A stretch of 64,000 nt of DNA from the NCBI GenBank assembly GCA_005772955.1, contig SXID01000244.1, forward strand, positions 1-64,000, written 5' to 3'. Of this stretch, positions 1 through 9,600 are shown in pieces. The notes below the pieces were generated by a model, which was not told the DNA's origin, did not search any database, and saw only the letters and a list, made by a program, of their open reading frames with translations. The translations under genes and the position numbers were made by a program. The stretch's first letter is position 1. Every line of letters starts with the position of its first letter. The DNA comes from Planctomycetia bacterium (GTDB lineage: Bacteria; Planctomycetota; Planctomycetia; Gemmatales; Gemmataceae).

Positions 1-214
1 ACACCCTCTTTTATTATTTACTATTTTTTGTCTTTATATCTTTCGGGAAAAGCAGCTTTTAAAATATTTTGCGGTGTTGCTTCTTCACCTTGTTTCGGTT
101 TATTATCTTTTATATCTACTCCAGACCCCGACAACTTTTTTTTTTCGGAATTATCAGCATTATTGCCGTTGTTATTTTCATTTTTTGCGGATAAATTAAC
201 AATAGCTTTTAATT
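1..214. other. AT-rich segment of different composition, abruptly joined to GC-rich DNA
   Basis: Base composition switches from clearly AT-rich (homopolymer T10, poly-A/T tracts) to GC-rich at ~214/215, exactly where the conserved CpaF reading (..[12 protein letters not shown]) is lost. Confidence 0.85.
21..212 (-). CDS. C-terminal fragment of an unknown protein from an AT-rich source (KAIVNLSAKNENNNGNNADNSEKKKLSGSGVDIKDNKPKQGEEATPQNILKAAFPERYKDKK*)
   Basis: Minus-strand frame open from the junction to TAG at 21-23; Lys/Asn/Glu-rich, hydrophilic; not in the ORF track because it has no start inside the window. Confidence 0.5.
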   Translation of the reverse strand, partial: LKAIVNLSAKNENNNGNNADNSEKKKLSGSGVDIKDNKPKQGEEATPQNILKAAFPERYKDKK

Positions 215-1114
215 ACCGCGACACTCGCCGACGATGATCCGCTCCGGCCGCATTCGCAGCGCGTTGCGTGTCAGGTCGCGCGTGGTCACCAGGCCCGATC
301 CCTCAACGTTGGCCGGTCGGGTCTCCAACCGCACAACATGCGGTTGCTGGAGCTGCAATTCGGCGGCATCCTCAATCGTGGCAATACGCTCGTTGGTTGG
401 GATAAACGACGAGAGGGCGTTGAGCAGGGTCGTCTTCCCACTGCCCGTTCCGCCGGAGATGATGAGATTGATTCGGCCCTTGATACACGCTGAGAGGAAT
501 TGAACCATCTCCGGGGTGATCGACTTGCGAGCCAAGAGGTCGGTGATCCGCAGGGGGTGGATGCCGAAACGGCGAATCGACATCGTCGGGCCATTGAGAG
601 CCAGCGGCGGAATGATCGCGTTCACACGGGAGCCATCGATCAACCGCGCGTCGACCATAGGGCTGGTCTCATCCACGCGGCGACCGACCCGGCCGGCGAT
701 CCGCTGGATAATCTGGAGAAGGTGCTGGTCGTTGTTGAACTTCACGTCGGACTGTTCCAACCGCCCATTCCGCTCAACGTAAACCGTCTCGGCACCATTG
801 ACGAGGATGTCGGTTACCTCCGGGTCGTGCATCAGCGATTCGAGTGGTCCCAGCCCGAAGGTCTCGTCGAGAATCTCAGCAACAAGCCGTTCCCGCTCGC
901 CCAGGCTTAACAGTTCGGGACTGCGTCGGCACTGGTCCTCGGCCGCCCGGCGAACCTCCACGCGTAATTCGTCCTCGGTCAGGCTCCCCAGGACCGAGAG
1001 GTCCAGGCTGGAGATCAACTGCCGATGCAGTTCCGCCTTGAACCGTCGGAGACGATCCTCCGGTTCGAGTGTGGGAACTTCGACGGGAACGTGCGTGGGG
1101 TAGACGCGGGGCAT
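209..1114 (-). pseudogene. cpaF: CpaF/TadA-type secretion ATPase, 3' truncated at the composition junction
   Basis: Walker [33 protein letters not shown]; normal continuation (GEALDMLQAMNTGH..) is missing. Confidence 0.9.
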
Positions 1115-1165
1115 GGAATCCTCTCCTTGCTCGTAAACGAACGACCCGGCTGGAACCTGGGTCGT

Positions 1166-2311
1166 TCAATGGGGACGGCCGTTAATACTGGCCGCGAGGC
1201 TGACCAGACTCCGAGACACCCGGCTCGCCGGACTCTCCACCACAACCGGAACCCCGTGATTGTTCGCCCGGTTCACGGACGCGGGATCATCGGGAACGCA
1301 GTGGTGAAGCTTGACGCCCAGTGCGTCCTCGACCTGAGTGCCGGAAAGTTCGCCGGACTGGCCGTGCCGGTTCGCGACAATCCGCATCCGATCGCGGTTA
1401 ACACCCTGCTGCTCCAAGTAATCCACGCTCCGCCGGATGTGGCGGAGGCAGGTGAACTCCAGACGCATCACCAGGAGGAGGATGTCCGCCTGAGTCAGCA
1501 CCAGCAGTTGCTCCGCGCCGAACGTGCGATCGACATCCACCACCACTTTCGGGAACAAAGGGCGGCCGAGGGACAGCGTCTGCCGGACTCCGGCCGCCGT
1601 CACCAGGGCCGGTTCCTCCCTCGTGTTTGGCGCGGCCAGGAGCGAGATTCCACTGGCGTGCTGGGCCAAGGACCGCTCGAACATGGTTCGGTCCAGGTTT
1701 CCCAGGTTCGTACACAGGTCAGCGATGGTGTAGGCCGGTTTCAGGTCGAGCAGCGCGGCCAAGTCACCGGTCTGTAGTTTCAGGTCGATCAGCAGGGCCG
1801 TCTTGTACTGGCGGGCGAAGACCGTGGCCAAGTTCACCGCCAAGGTGCTCGATCCGCTCCCGCCGCTGGGTGCCAGGATCGCATACAAGGTGCCCTGCTT
1901 CTGCGAGGCCACTGTCTCCGACTTGTTCTGGATTCGAGTAATCGCGCTGCGCAGTTCCGTTTCCAGGTCACCGTCGCCCACATAATCGGTGGCCCCGGCA
2001 TGCAACGCGCGCAGCACCAACGAGTAGTCCCCCGTCGGGCCGACGGCAACCACCCGGCAATTGGTCAGCGGACGCAGTCCGTCCAGTACGGCAAAGGCCC
2101 GCTCTGGCTTGGGCGGCAGAACCAACACCATCAACTGTGGCGGCTCCTTCTCCACCCGCTTGGTCGCCCGGTCCAGCGACAGGACGTTCTCCATGGGGTG
2201 TTCTCCTTCCCACGGGAGCAGAGCGCTGACCCGCCTGGCGATGGCGGCGTCGTCACTGACAATAAGCACTCCCATGCCATCCTCACGATTATTTGACTGA
2301 ATGACAGACAC
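1166..2311 (-). CDS. cpaE: CpaE/TadZ-like pilus localisation ATPase with degenerate receiver
   Basis: Receiver-like N-terminus followed by MinD-like region SGGSGSSTLAVNLATVFA..LIDLKLQTGDLAALLDL; next to cpaB/cpaF. Confidence 0.85.
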   Translation of the reverse strand: MSVIQSNNREDGMGVLIVSDDAAIARRVSALLPWEGEHPMENVLSLDRATKRVEKEPPQLMVLVLPPKPERAFAVLDGLRPLTNCRVVAVGPTGDYSLVLRALHAGATDYVGDGDLETELRSAITRIQNKSETVASQKQGTLYAILAPSGGSGSSTLAVNLATVFARQYKTALLIDLKLQTGDLAALLDLKPAYTIADLCTNLGNLDRTMFERSLAQHASGISLLAAPNTREEPALVTAAGVRQTLSLGRPLFPKVVVDVDRTFGAEQLLVLTQADILLLVMRLEFTCLRHIRRSVDYLEQQGVNRDRMRIVANRHGQSGELSGTQVEDALGVKLHHCVPDDPASVNRANNHGVPVVVESPASRVSRSLVSLAASINGRPH

Positions 2312-2333
2312 GCGGCACCCGCTCGAACCGACT

Positions 2334-3305
2334 TCACGGGGCCCGCGTCACCCCCGGTGTCACCCCGCGGAGCGTCCGAACCGGCGGCGGGGGGTATACC
2401 CGCGTTGGTGGCGGAGCAACCGGGACGGCGACCGGAGTCGGAACGGCAACCTGGGCAATCACCAGAGCCGGAGCTGCAATTGGAACCTCGCGAGGCGGCG
2501 GAGCTACCGCCACTTCCACCGTCGGCTTCAACTCGCCGCGCAGCAGCGACCGCCACCACGTTTGCAGATCCACCGAATCCACCGGTTCGCGATGGAGACG
2601 GAGATCACGCAGCGTGACCGGTCTTCCGGTTGCTGACAAGCGGTCGTCGGGGTTCCTGAGAGTGAGGTGGAGGATCCCCTTGTTCTGGCCCAGATCGAGT
2701 TCATTCGCCTGATCCGGCGTCACCAGAAGGGTGACGGAATGCTGTTTGTTCGGCTCGACCTTCGCCTGAGCCGTCGCGTCAACGCGCTGATCGACCGCCA
2801 GGACTTCGACCGCCTGAAGCAGCGTGGTTGTACTCGACCCACCCGTTGGCCCCTTCGGGTCCTGCTCGGTGACTGTCAGCAGCACGTCCACCTTGCTCCC
2901 CGGAATGATGAAGCCGCCCACGGCGGAGGCAGTAGTGGGGGTGCGAATGGTGATGGCACGCAGTCCGGGGGGAATCGCGGCGGCCAGTCCACGGCCCGAA
3001 CCCACCGGCGTCAGCCGGTTATCCAGTAACGCTTCGCCCTTGCTCAGAGAGGTCAGAGCCACCCGATTGTGGACATCTTCCACGGAACCGAACGAACCGG
3101 GCGGAACCAATTCCTTCGGGTAATGGCGCGTCTGGACCATGTCCTTGGTAATCGTTGAGAATCGCGGGACGTCGGTGGCGGTTACCACCACCGGAACAGT
3201 ATTCTTCGGCGTGCGTGTCGCATTCCTGAGGACGCCGACACCAAGTGCGGCCGCAGAACCCACCACCAGTGCCAGGATGACAACCAGAACGGTTCGGATA
3301 GTCAC
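2334..3305 (-). CDS. cpaB: CpaB/RcpC Flp pilus assembly protein (SAF domain)
   Basis: N-terminal TM, VVVTATDVPRFSTITKDMVQ..; RAITIRTPTTASAVGGFIIPGSKVDVLLT; syntenic with cpaE/cpaF. Confidence 0.9.
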   Translation of the reverse strand: MTIRTVLVVILALVVGSAAALGVGVLRNATRTPKNTVPVVVTATDVPRFSTITKDMVQTRHYPKELVPPGSFGSVEDVHNRVALTSLSKGEALLDNRLTPVGSGRGLAAAIPPGLRAITIRTPTTASAVGGFIIPGSKVDVLLTVTEQDPKGPTGGSSTTTLLQAVEVLAVDQRVDATAQAKVEPNKQHSVTLLVTPDQANELDLGQNKGILHLTLRNPDDRLSATGRPVTLRDLRLHREPVDSVDLQTWWRSLLRGELKPTVEVAVAPPPREVPIAAPALVIAQVAVPTPVAVPVAPPPTRVYPPPPVRTLRGVTPGVTRAP

Positions 3306-3388
3306 GGAACACCTCCTTCTCGCCAGCGCGGCTGGCAGGGTTCATCGCTTCCCCACGCGATGCGAATCACTCAGACCGTGGGGGCTGG

Positions 3389-3949
3389 TCACAAACGGCT
3401 CATCCAGACCCAAATCAACAGGCCGATGAACCCGACCGCGATCATCGCCGCGAACGGGATCATGTGGCGACGGCGGTCAGGCCGACGAAGCTCGGACTCC
3501 AGTTCATTTTGAGACCCCAGCAGACGGCCCAGCGATCCCACGCGCCGCCCCAAGACCGCGAAATTGACCATCGTCTCACGGACCCCCTGATACACGAACA
3601 CCAGCACCAGGGCGTAGATGCCCGCCGCCACCGAGCTGGCGAGGATCACGGCCACCGTCAACGGCAAGCCGAGCCAGGCACCAATTCCCGCCAGCAACTT
3701 CACGTCTCCGGCCCCGACCCCGCCCATCAGACATAAGACGAGCAGGATTACGAAGCCGAGCAGCGCCCCGAGAACACTGTCGAGCAACCCTCCCGTTGTG
3801 GCGTGGTAGAGCAGCCCAGACCCCAGGAGGGGGAGCGTTAACCAGTTCGAGATTCGGAACGACCGCAGATCGCCCACAGCGGCGACCAGCGCGGCGACCA
3901 GAACCACAACCAGAGGAAGCCAGGTTACCTTTTCCACGGTCTGCTTCAC
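3389..3949 (-). CDS. cpaA: A24 prepilin peptidase (CpaA/TadV)
   Basis: DLRSFRISNWLTLPLL and GGVGAGDVKLLAGIGAWLG (GxGD protease), multi-TM. Confidence 0.9.
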   Translation of the reverse strand: MKQTVEKVTWLPLVVVLVAALVAAVGDLRSFRISNWLTLPLLGSGLLYHATTGGLLDSVLGALLGFVILLVLCLMGGVGAGDVKLLAGIGAWLGLPLTVAVILASSVAAGIYALVLVFVYQGVRETMVNFAVLGRRVGSLGRLLGSQNELESELRRPDRRRHMIPFAAMIAVGFIGLLIWVWMSRL

Positions 3950-4054
3950 TTTCCGTGCTTGATTCGGGTCGTGAAACCCACCACGTCGGCGGGTTACTCA
4001 GGTAGAAGAACACTCATCTGCAAGACCGATCCGCTTCCTGATCGGCCCACGCTG

Positions 4055-4279
4055 TCAAGTGATCGCGTCGAGTATCCTGCCGCGATTCCTCTCGAGAATT
4101 TCCTTGACCGTGTCGCCAAACAGCGCGATGGCCCCAATGCAAACCACGGCAATCAGGACTACCAACAGGGCGTACTCGAGCAGTAGTGCGCCCTCGCCGT
4201 CGCGAAGCAGATCCCGGATTCGTGTAGGCGTGATTGCCATGGCGGCTCCTCCGGGATCCGGGCTCTGCGACTCCTGCAA
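4055..4279 (-). CDS. flp: Flp-type pilin
   Basis: Short protein with G^ALLLEYALLVVLIAVVCIGAIALFG (Flp cleavage motif G^xxxxEY plus hydrophobic helix). Confidence 0.85.
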   Translation of the reverse strand: MQESQSPDPGGAAMAITPTRIRDLLRDGEGALLLEYALLVVLIAVVCIGAIALFGDTVKEILERNRGRILDAIT

Positions 4280-4383
4280 ACTGGAACTGTGGGTATCCCC
4301 AGTCCTGGAACACCGCGACTGCTCCCAACTCGGTCGACGACCAGGACGGCACCGACCTCACGCATGACACGACATCACCCGGT

Positions 4384-4563
4384 CTAGGTGAGGCCATTTA
4401 CCACTTCCTGGAACTTGTCTCGGATCGTGGTTCCCAGGTCGGTGATCGCGAGGATGCAGACGACGGCGATCAGAGCCACCAGCAGGCCGTACTCGACCAG
4501 TGCGGCGCCCGTGTCACGAGACAGGAGTTTCCGACCGCGATTGTAGATTGCTAACATGGACAT
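4384..4563 (-). CDS. flp: Flp-type pilin, second copy (start trimmed to MSMLAIYNRG..)
   Basis: DTG^AALVEYGLLVALIAVVCILAI; GGAGG-like ribosome binding site just upstream of ATG at 4563. Confidence 0.88.
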   Translation of the reverse strand: MSMLAIYNRGRKLLSRDTGAALVEYGLLVALIAVVCILAITDLGTTIRDKFQEVVNGLT

Positions 4564-4756
4564 TTTCCTCCGCTCTGGGCGCGAGCTAGTGAGAGACGGG
4601 TTCGACACCGGTTCCGAATCGCACAGCCGATCGGCAACCGGAGTTGGCCGAGCCGGCGAGAACGCCCTGAACCGAGACGACGGTAAGGAATAAGGAACCA
4701 ACCCTTGCACTGAGGGGTGGGCGGTCACCATTCTCCGTGTCTTGGTGGAGAAGCAA

Positions 4757-4772
4757 AGCATTCGAGATGCCA
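4757..4772 (-). promoter_or_regulatory. Candidate sigma-54 (-24/-12) promoter TGGCATCTCGAATGCT upstream of the Flp pilin gene
   Basis: Minus strand TGGCA..TGCT with GG-N10-GC spacing, ~195 bp upstream of pilin ATG; adjacent sigma-54 activator gene. Confidence 0.4.
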
Positions 4773-5147
4773 CAATCATCGCCGTGTGTGCGATTCCCCA
4801 GGCTTTCACCGCGATCGCCGCGGAACACCTGGAAAATTAAGGTATTCCTGCAAAGATTCTTCGTGTTATTTCTTGGTGGAAGCGACACGGGAACCGGCGC
4901 CGTTCGATTCTCCGGGTTCCGGTGTAAAAGGAGTTGGACACCCGGCGAATCGTGCGCCTCCCGGTTCTGACAATCCCTGGCACACATCTCCGCCACAACT
5001 GGTTCAGCGATTTGACAGTTGCCCCGGCGGCACTATGCTCCTGGCGAAGGCGACGTGGTCGGACTCAGTTCTGGGCAGGTCGTCGGCACACTCGCGGCCT
5101 TGTCCTTGCGAATGGGTGTGAGCAATTCGCGAACTTCCTGGAGGCCA

Positions 5148-5576
5148 ATGATGCACCCTGTTGCTCAGCACCTTCCGACCCCGCCAGTCATCCCGATGCA
5201 GGAGACATTGGCGCGACGGGTTCTGACCACGATGTTCCTCTGGGTTGGGTTCGGCATCTTCCTCGGCGTCCTCACGGCTCCCGCTGGTCGCGGTCTGATC
5301 CCGATTATCGCTGGAGCAGTTGCGGGGGTTATTGTCCTGTCGCCGCTCGGTATCTTTTTCGGTCTGCTGGGTGGCAGCAGGCGCATAACGCTGGTTTCCG
5401 GCGTGGTTGGTTTGGGGCTGGGGCTGGGCGTGGATCTGACGGGAGTGGTGAGAGACGGTCCGAGTCCAGCGGCTGTCGGCCTGCTGATGGGCGGGTTGAT
5501 TGGAGCGACCGTGGTGTCCCTCTATTACCGGTTGCCGCGGCTGGTTCTGGTTCTGGTTCGGTCGCACGTCCGTTGA
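5148..5576 (+). CDS. Multi-TM hypothetical protein
   Basis: ORF with four hydrophobic segments; ATGATG at 5148 preceded by GGAGG. Confidence 0.6.
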   Translation: MMHPVAQHLPTPPVIPMQETLARRVLTTMFLWVGFGIFLGVLTAPAGRGLIPIIAGAVAGVIVLSPLGIFFGLLGGSRRITLVSGVVGLGLGLGVDLTGVVRDGPSPAAVGLLMGGLIGATVVSLYYRLPRLVLVLVRSHVR

Positions 5577-5633
5577 CCCCCTCCATCGTCCGCGGAGTTT
5601 GTGGGCCGAGGTTCAACCGGGCACGCAAAGTGG

Positions 5634-7097
5634 TTACACCGTTGGACCGGAAGCGGGATCGGGTGGCGGCTCCAGCCCATTGCCGATCCCGTAGCGGTGC
5701 ATCTTGCTGTAAAGTGTCATTCGACTGATACCCAGTTCGAGGGCCGTGCGACTGCGGTTGTTCTGATTTCGCCGCAGTGCCTCAACAATCCGAGTAGCCT
5801 CCGCAGTCTTCTTGACCGTATCGAGAGTATCGTGGGGAGCAGACTCTCCCGGTTCGGCGGTCAGCGTCTCGACCTGGTGCAATAACGGCGCACCCAGGTG
5901 CATGAGAACACTGTCCGGCAAGTCGTCGAGCGTGATGAGGCCCCCCGAACAAACCGCGGCGGCGCGCTCGATTGCGTTGCGAAGTTCGCGGACGTTTCCA
6001 GGCCAGTCATATCGATCCAGCACTTGGAATGCTTCGGGGGCAAGTCCCCGGACGGCACACCCACTCAGTTGGTTGAACTCGTTAATGAACCGCCGCACCA
6101 ATGCGGGAACGAGTTCGCGTTGCTCCCGCAGAGGCGGGAGTGAAAACGACACCACGTTCAGCCGGTAGAAAAGGTCGGAACGGAATCGTCCCTCCGCGAC
6201 CTCGGTTTCGAGCGGGCGATTACTGGCGACGATCAATCGCGCCTGCATCGGCTGAGATTGGTTGGAGCCGACCGGCTCAAAAACGTGTTCTTCCACGACG
6301 CGCAACAGTTTCGCCTGGGTTGTAAGGCTGAGCGAATCGATTTCGTCAAGGAAGAGTGTCCCTTTCCCCACGGCGGCGAACTTGCCGATGTGGTCGCGGT
6401 CGGCTCCCGTGAACGCGCCTTTCATGTGCCCGAAAAGCTCACTCTCAATCACAGTAGGCGACAAAGCCGCACAGTTGATCGTCAAATTCGGCTGGAGATG
6501 GTGAGGCGAGAGCGCGTGGATGACGCGGGCGAGCCGCGTCTTGCCCGTCCCGGTTTCACCTTGCAAAAGGACATTAATATCCAGCCCGGCAACCCGCCGA
6601 ACTCGCTCTATCATCCGACCCAGCGGCTGGGTAGGGGAGAAGAGGAAGCCAGCGTCGTCAGGAGAACTGAGCGACTCGATCCCATTGCTCTCCGACTCGA
6701 GCGGAGTGGGATTGCCGTATCGAACGCGAATTGTGAGGATATCGAGCAGGAAAGCGAGGCGACTCGAATCGAGGGGACGTTCGAGGACATCCGCCACCCC
6801 GAGTCGCAAAAATTCCAGTGCTTGTTCCGGGTCGTAGTCCTCCGAGATTACCACGGTCGACAGACAACGCCGGAAGAAGGCCACGTCCCGAGTGATCCCG
6901 GTGACGCGGCTGACATCATTGTCCTCGACCGAATGGATGAGGAGGACATCGGTCTCGGACCATAGCAACGCCGGACAAGCCTCTTCGATGGAGGGCGAGT
7001 GGCTCAAGTGGATGTGAGAAAGGTTTGCCGCCACCGCGCTGACCGTCTGTATCAACCCGGGGTCTCGTGTGATCAGGAGGGCAACGGCATTCCGCAT
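5634..7097 (-). CDS. Sigma-54-dependent transcriptional regulator (degenerate receiver, AAA+, Fis HTH)
   Basis: GETGTGKTRLARVIH, GAFTGA, LFLDEIDSL, WPGNVRELRNAIERA, C-terminal Fis-like HTH. Confidence 0.93.
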   Translation of the reverse strand: MRNAVALLITRDPGLIQTVSAVAANLSHIHLSHSPSIEEACPALLWSETDVLLIHSVEDNDVSRVTGITRDVAFFRRCLSTVVISEDYDPEQALEFLRLGVADVLERPLDSSRLAFLLDILTIRVRYGNPTPLESESNGIESLSSPDDAGFLFSPTQPLGRMIERVRRVAGLDINVLLQGETGTGKTRLARVIHALSPHHLQPNLTINCAALSPTVIESELFGHMKGAFTGADRDHIGKFAAVGKGTLFLDEIDSLSLTTQAKLLRVVEEHVFEPVGSNQSQPMQARLIVASNRPLETEVAEGRFRSDLFYRLNVVSFSLPPLREQRELVPALVRRFINEFNQLSGCAVRGLAPEAFQVLDRYDWPGNVRELRNAIERAAAVCSGGLITLDDLPDSVLMHLGAPLLHQVETLTAEPGESAPHDTLDTVKKTAEATRIVEALRRNQNNRSRTALELGISRMTLYSKMHRYGIGNGLEPPPDPASGPTV

Positions 7098-7667
7098 TAC
7101 TGCCTCTGGCGGGTTAGGGCTTGGAAGAGTGACTCGCCGCCGTGATTTCGGAGAACCACTCCCGCCGTGTCCGGCAACTTTTGGTTCTGACGCCGTCGGG
7201 TTCCCGACGCCGACCCCCAGATCGAACCCAAGTTGCTTTCTATTATGAATTTACGTCAATCACTGTCGCGTCAACCGAGTAGTCTCCATATTCCTCATGC
7301 ATTAAGTGGGCCAAGCAACCGGTAGTGTCGGGCGTTGGTCGTGCCTGCTTCTCGCCTGCAAAAGTGAGCGCGGTCCATACGCCCGCACCACAAACGCCAG
7401 CACTACCGAGCATTCGTGCGCGGTGGGTGTTTCGAGCGTCAGGCTCGAGCGAAATGCTCGTGAGTTGGATTTGTGGAAGTGGTTACTTCTCCCCCACCGA
7501 CACGATTACTACCCCAGGTTCACTTCCCCGACTCCCCCTCCTCGCGCCGCGGACAGGGACCGACAGCGGGTTCCTAGATCTCGTGAAGTCACACAAAATT
7601 CTGTCCGATAATGTGGAGTGTATCGATAGTGACGACACTTCCGAATCCCCGTAAAGGGAGGACTGAC

Positions 7668-9518
7668 ATGTCCAGTCTGAGTCCATCGAATGCCTCGTCT
7701 GGACGGGAACGGTCCACGTGGCGGTTGGGTCGCCTGGCGCTGTTATTGATGCTGCTCGCGGTGCCTGTTGTCCTCGCGGAAAGCCCGGCTCCACCCGCTG
7801 CCGAGGATGACCCGATGCTCCGCAGTTCCTCGGCGTTACAGCCGATACCGCGCCCGCTGGAGCAACCGCCCACGATAGGCGGCTTCCAGCCGCTGTTGCC
7901 GTTGGCACCCGATAAGCCGCCACGACCCGCCAAGGGGCCTGGTTCAGTCGAGGCCGCGTTGGAAGGCATCAGCCGCAACGATGCCGCCTTCGAGGTGACC
8001 GTCGGTCAGGGGCGAATCCTGACCACGAAGATGGATCTGACGGTTAAGGACAAGGCTGGTCTGGTTGCAGTTGGCGATCCTCTGGTGCTGGACTTTGCCA
8101 TAGTCAGTCCGCGGCAACTTCGGGTGATTGGGCAACGGATTGGGGTGACCGATCTGTCCATCACCACTCCTGATGGTCAGACTTACAACTTCGAGGTGCA
8201 TGTTCTGGCCGACTTGGGGACGCTCCGCTTGCAGTTGCGGACCCTGTTCCCGGACGCGAGTTTGCGGCTGGCACAGATTCGCGACCACATCGTTGTGGAA
8301 GGGCAGGCGCGGGACGCCGGCCAAGTCGGGCGCATCATGGAAACCATCGAGGCGTACCTGCTGTCGGTGCAGCGGGCGCAACCCCGCCCGGCGGGTGGCG
8401 CGGGTCGCCCCGCGGCACCTGGCCCACGTGCGGGCGGCATCGATATGGAACCGGTTCAACCCCCCGCCGGGACTGCCCCTGCCGGAGGCGCCTCCCGCGG
8501 CGCGACGGGAACCGCCGGAACGAGGACGGGCCAAGTCATCAACATGATTCGTGTGCCTGGGTCGAAGCAAGTTCTTCTGAAGGTGCGGGTGGCCGAGTTA
8601 AACCGCACGGCCTTCCGGCAGGTCGGCTCTGACCTGCTCTTTTCTGGATCAAGCGCTACGACTGGGACGCGGTTGGGCCACACCCAGGGAGCCAGTGGAG
8701 CCACGGGCAACGGCGGTCTGGCCGGTTCGATTCAAAGCCTCTTCGGGAGTGGAGTGACCACCTTCGGAATCTTCCCCGAGGCGGATTTCGCGGTCTTCTT
8801 TAGCGCCATGCGTCGGAACTCACTGGTCCGCATCCTGGCGGAACCGAACCTAGTCGCCCTGAACGGCCACTCCGCCAACTTCCTCGCGGGTGGGGAGTTC
8901 CCCGTTCCGGTCACCCAGACAACGGTCAGCGGTGGTGCCACCCCAAACATCCAGTTCCGCGAGTTCGGGGTGCGCCTTGGGTTCCTCCCGACCATTCTGG
9001 ATGGCGACGTAATTCGATTGGCCGTGGACCCCGAAGTGAGCAACATCGATCCGACGCTCGCAACCACATTGGTTGCCGGCGGCTCGCCGGTGCCCGGACT
9101 GAGTACCCGGCGGGCGCACACGGTTGTCGAACTCCGTGAAGGGCAGACGCTTGCGATTGCGGGTCTACTGCAACTGACGATGGACGGGACCACCGCCCGG
9201 ATTCCCGGCCTCGGCGACCTGTCCATCCTCGGGCCGTTCTTCAGCAACACCAGCGGCACCCGGCAAGAGAAAGAACTGATCGTGCTAGTGACCCCCTATC
9301 TGGTGGAGCCTACCAACGCGAACGTCTGCATCCCCACGCCTGGGGACGACGTGCTGACCCCGACCGACTTCGAGTTTTACTTCCGCTCTCGGATCGAGGG
9401 GCGAACCGGGGTCGATTTCCGAGCCACGACCGACTACGACCGCGCCGGCTCGGCGGTGCGACACCGGCTGCAAATGGACGCCAAGTGGTTTCGCGGCCCG
9501 CGTGGTTACGGCGAGTGA
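7668..9518 (+). CDS. cpaC: CpaC/RcpA-type secretin
   Basis: Signal peptide, BON-like region, secretin core (VRILAEPNLVALNGHSANFLAGGEFPVPV.. LREGQTLAIAGLL), start at 7668 with GGGAGG upstream. Confidence 0.92.
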   Translation: MSSLSPSNASSGRERSTWRLGRLALLLMLLAVPVVLAESPAPPAAEDDPMLRSSSALQPIPRPLEQPPTIGGFQPLLPLAPDKPPRPAKGPGSVEAALEGISRNDAAFEVTVGQGRILTTKMDLTVKDKAGLVAVGDPLVLDFAIVSPRQLRVIGQRIGVTDLSITTPDGQTYNFEVHVLADLGTLRLQLRTLFPDASLRLAQIRDHIVVEGQARDAGQVGRIMETIEAYLLSVQRAQPRPAGGAGRPAAPGPRAGGIDMEPVQPPAGTAPAGGASRGATGTAGTRTGQVINMIRVPGSKQVLLKVRVAELNRTAFRQVGSDLLFSGSSATTGTRLGHTQGASGATGNGGLAGSIQSLFGSGVTTFGIFPEADFAVFFSAMRRNSLVRILAEPNLVALNGHSANFLAGGEFPVPVTQTTVSGGATPNIQFREFGVRLGFLPTILDGDVIRLAVDPEVSNIDPTLATTLVAGGSPVPGLSTRRAHTVVELREGQTLAIAGLLQLTMDGTTARIPGLGDLSILGPFFSNTSGTRQEKELIVLVTPYLVEPTNANVCIPTPGDDVLTPTDFEFYFRSRIEGRTGVDFRATTDYDRAGSAVRHRLQMDAKWFRGPRGYGE

Positions 9519-9600
9519 GTGTCCGACCGGTCGGTGCCCGCCAGGAACGCCGACCGACGTGCGTGCGGAATATTTCCCAGGTCTCTAATCGGAGGCAAAT

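Noticed and set aside
28-237. Plus-strand 69-aa ORF with hydrophobic/Phe-rich translation
   Set aside because: Crosses the composition junction into cpaF antisense; the minus-strand frame of the AT-rich segment looks more like real coding sequence.
4564-4809. N-terminal extension of the Flp ORF (141 aa as called)
   Set aside because: Extension is not pilin-like; a strong ribosome binding site precedes the internal ATG at 4563.
7409-7454. Imperfect hairpin around GAGCATT...AATGCTC upstream of the secretin gene
   Set aside because: Pairing is interrupted and no supporting context; could be chance.
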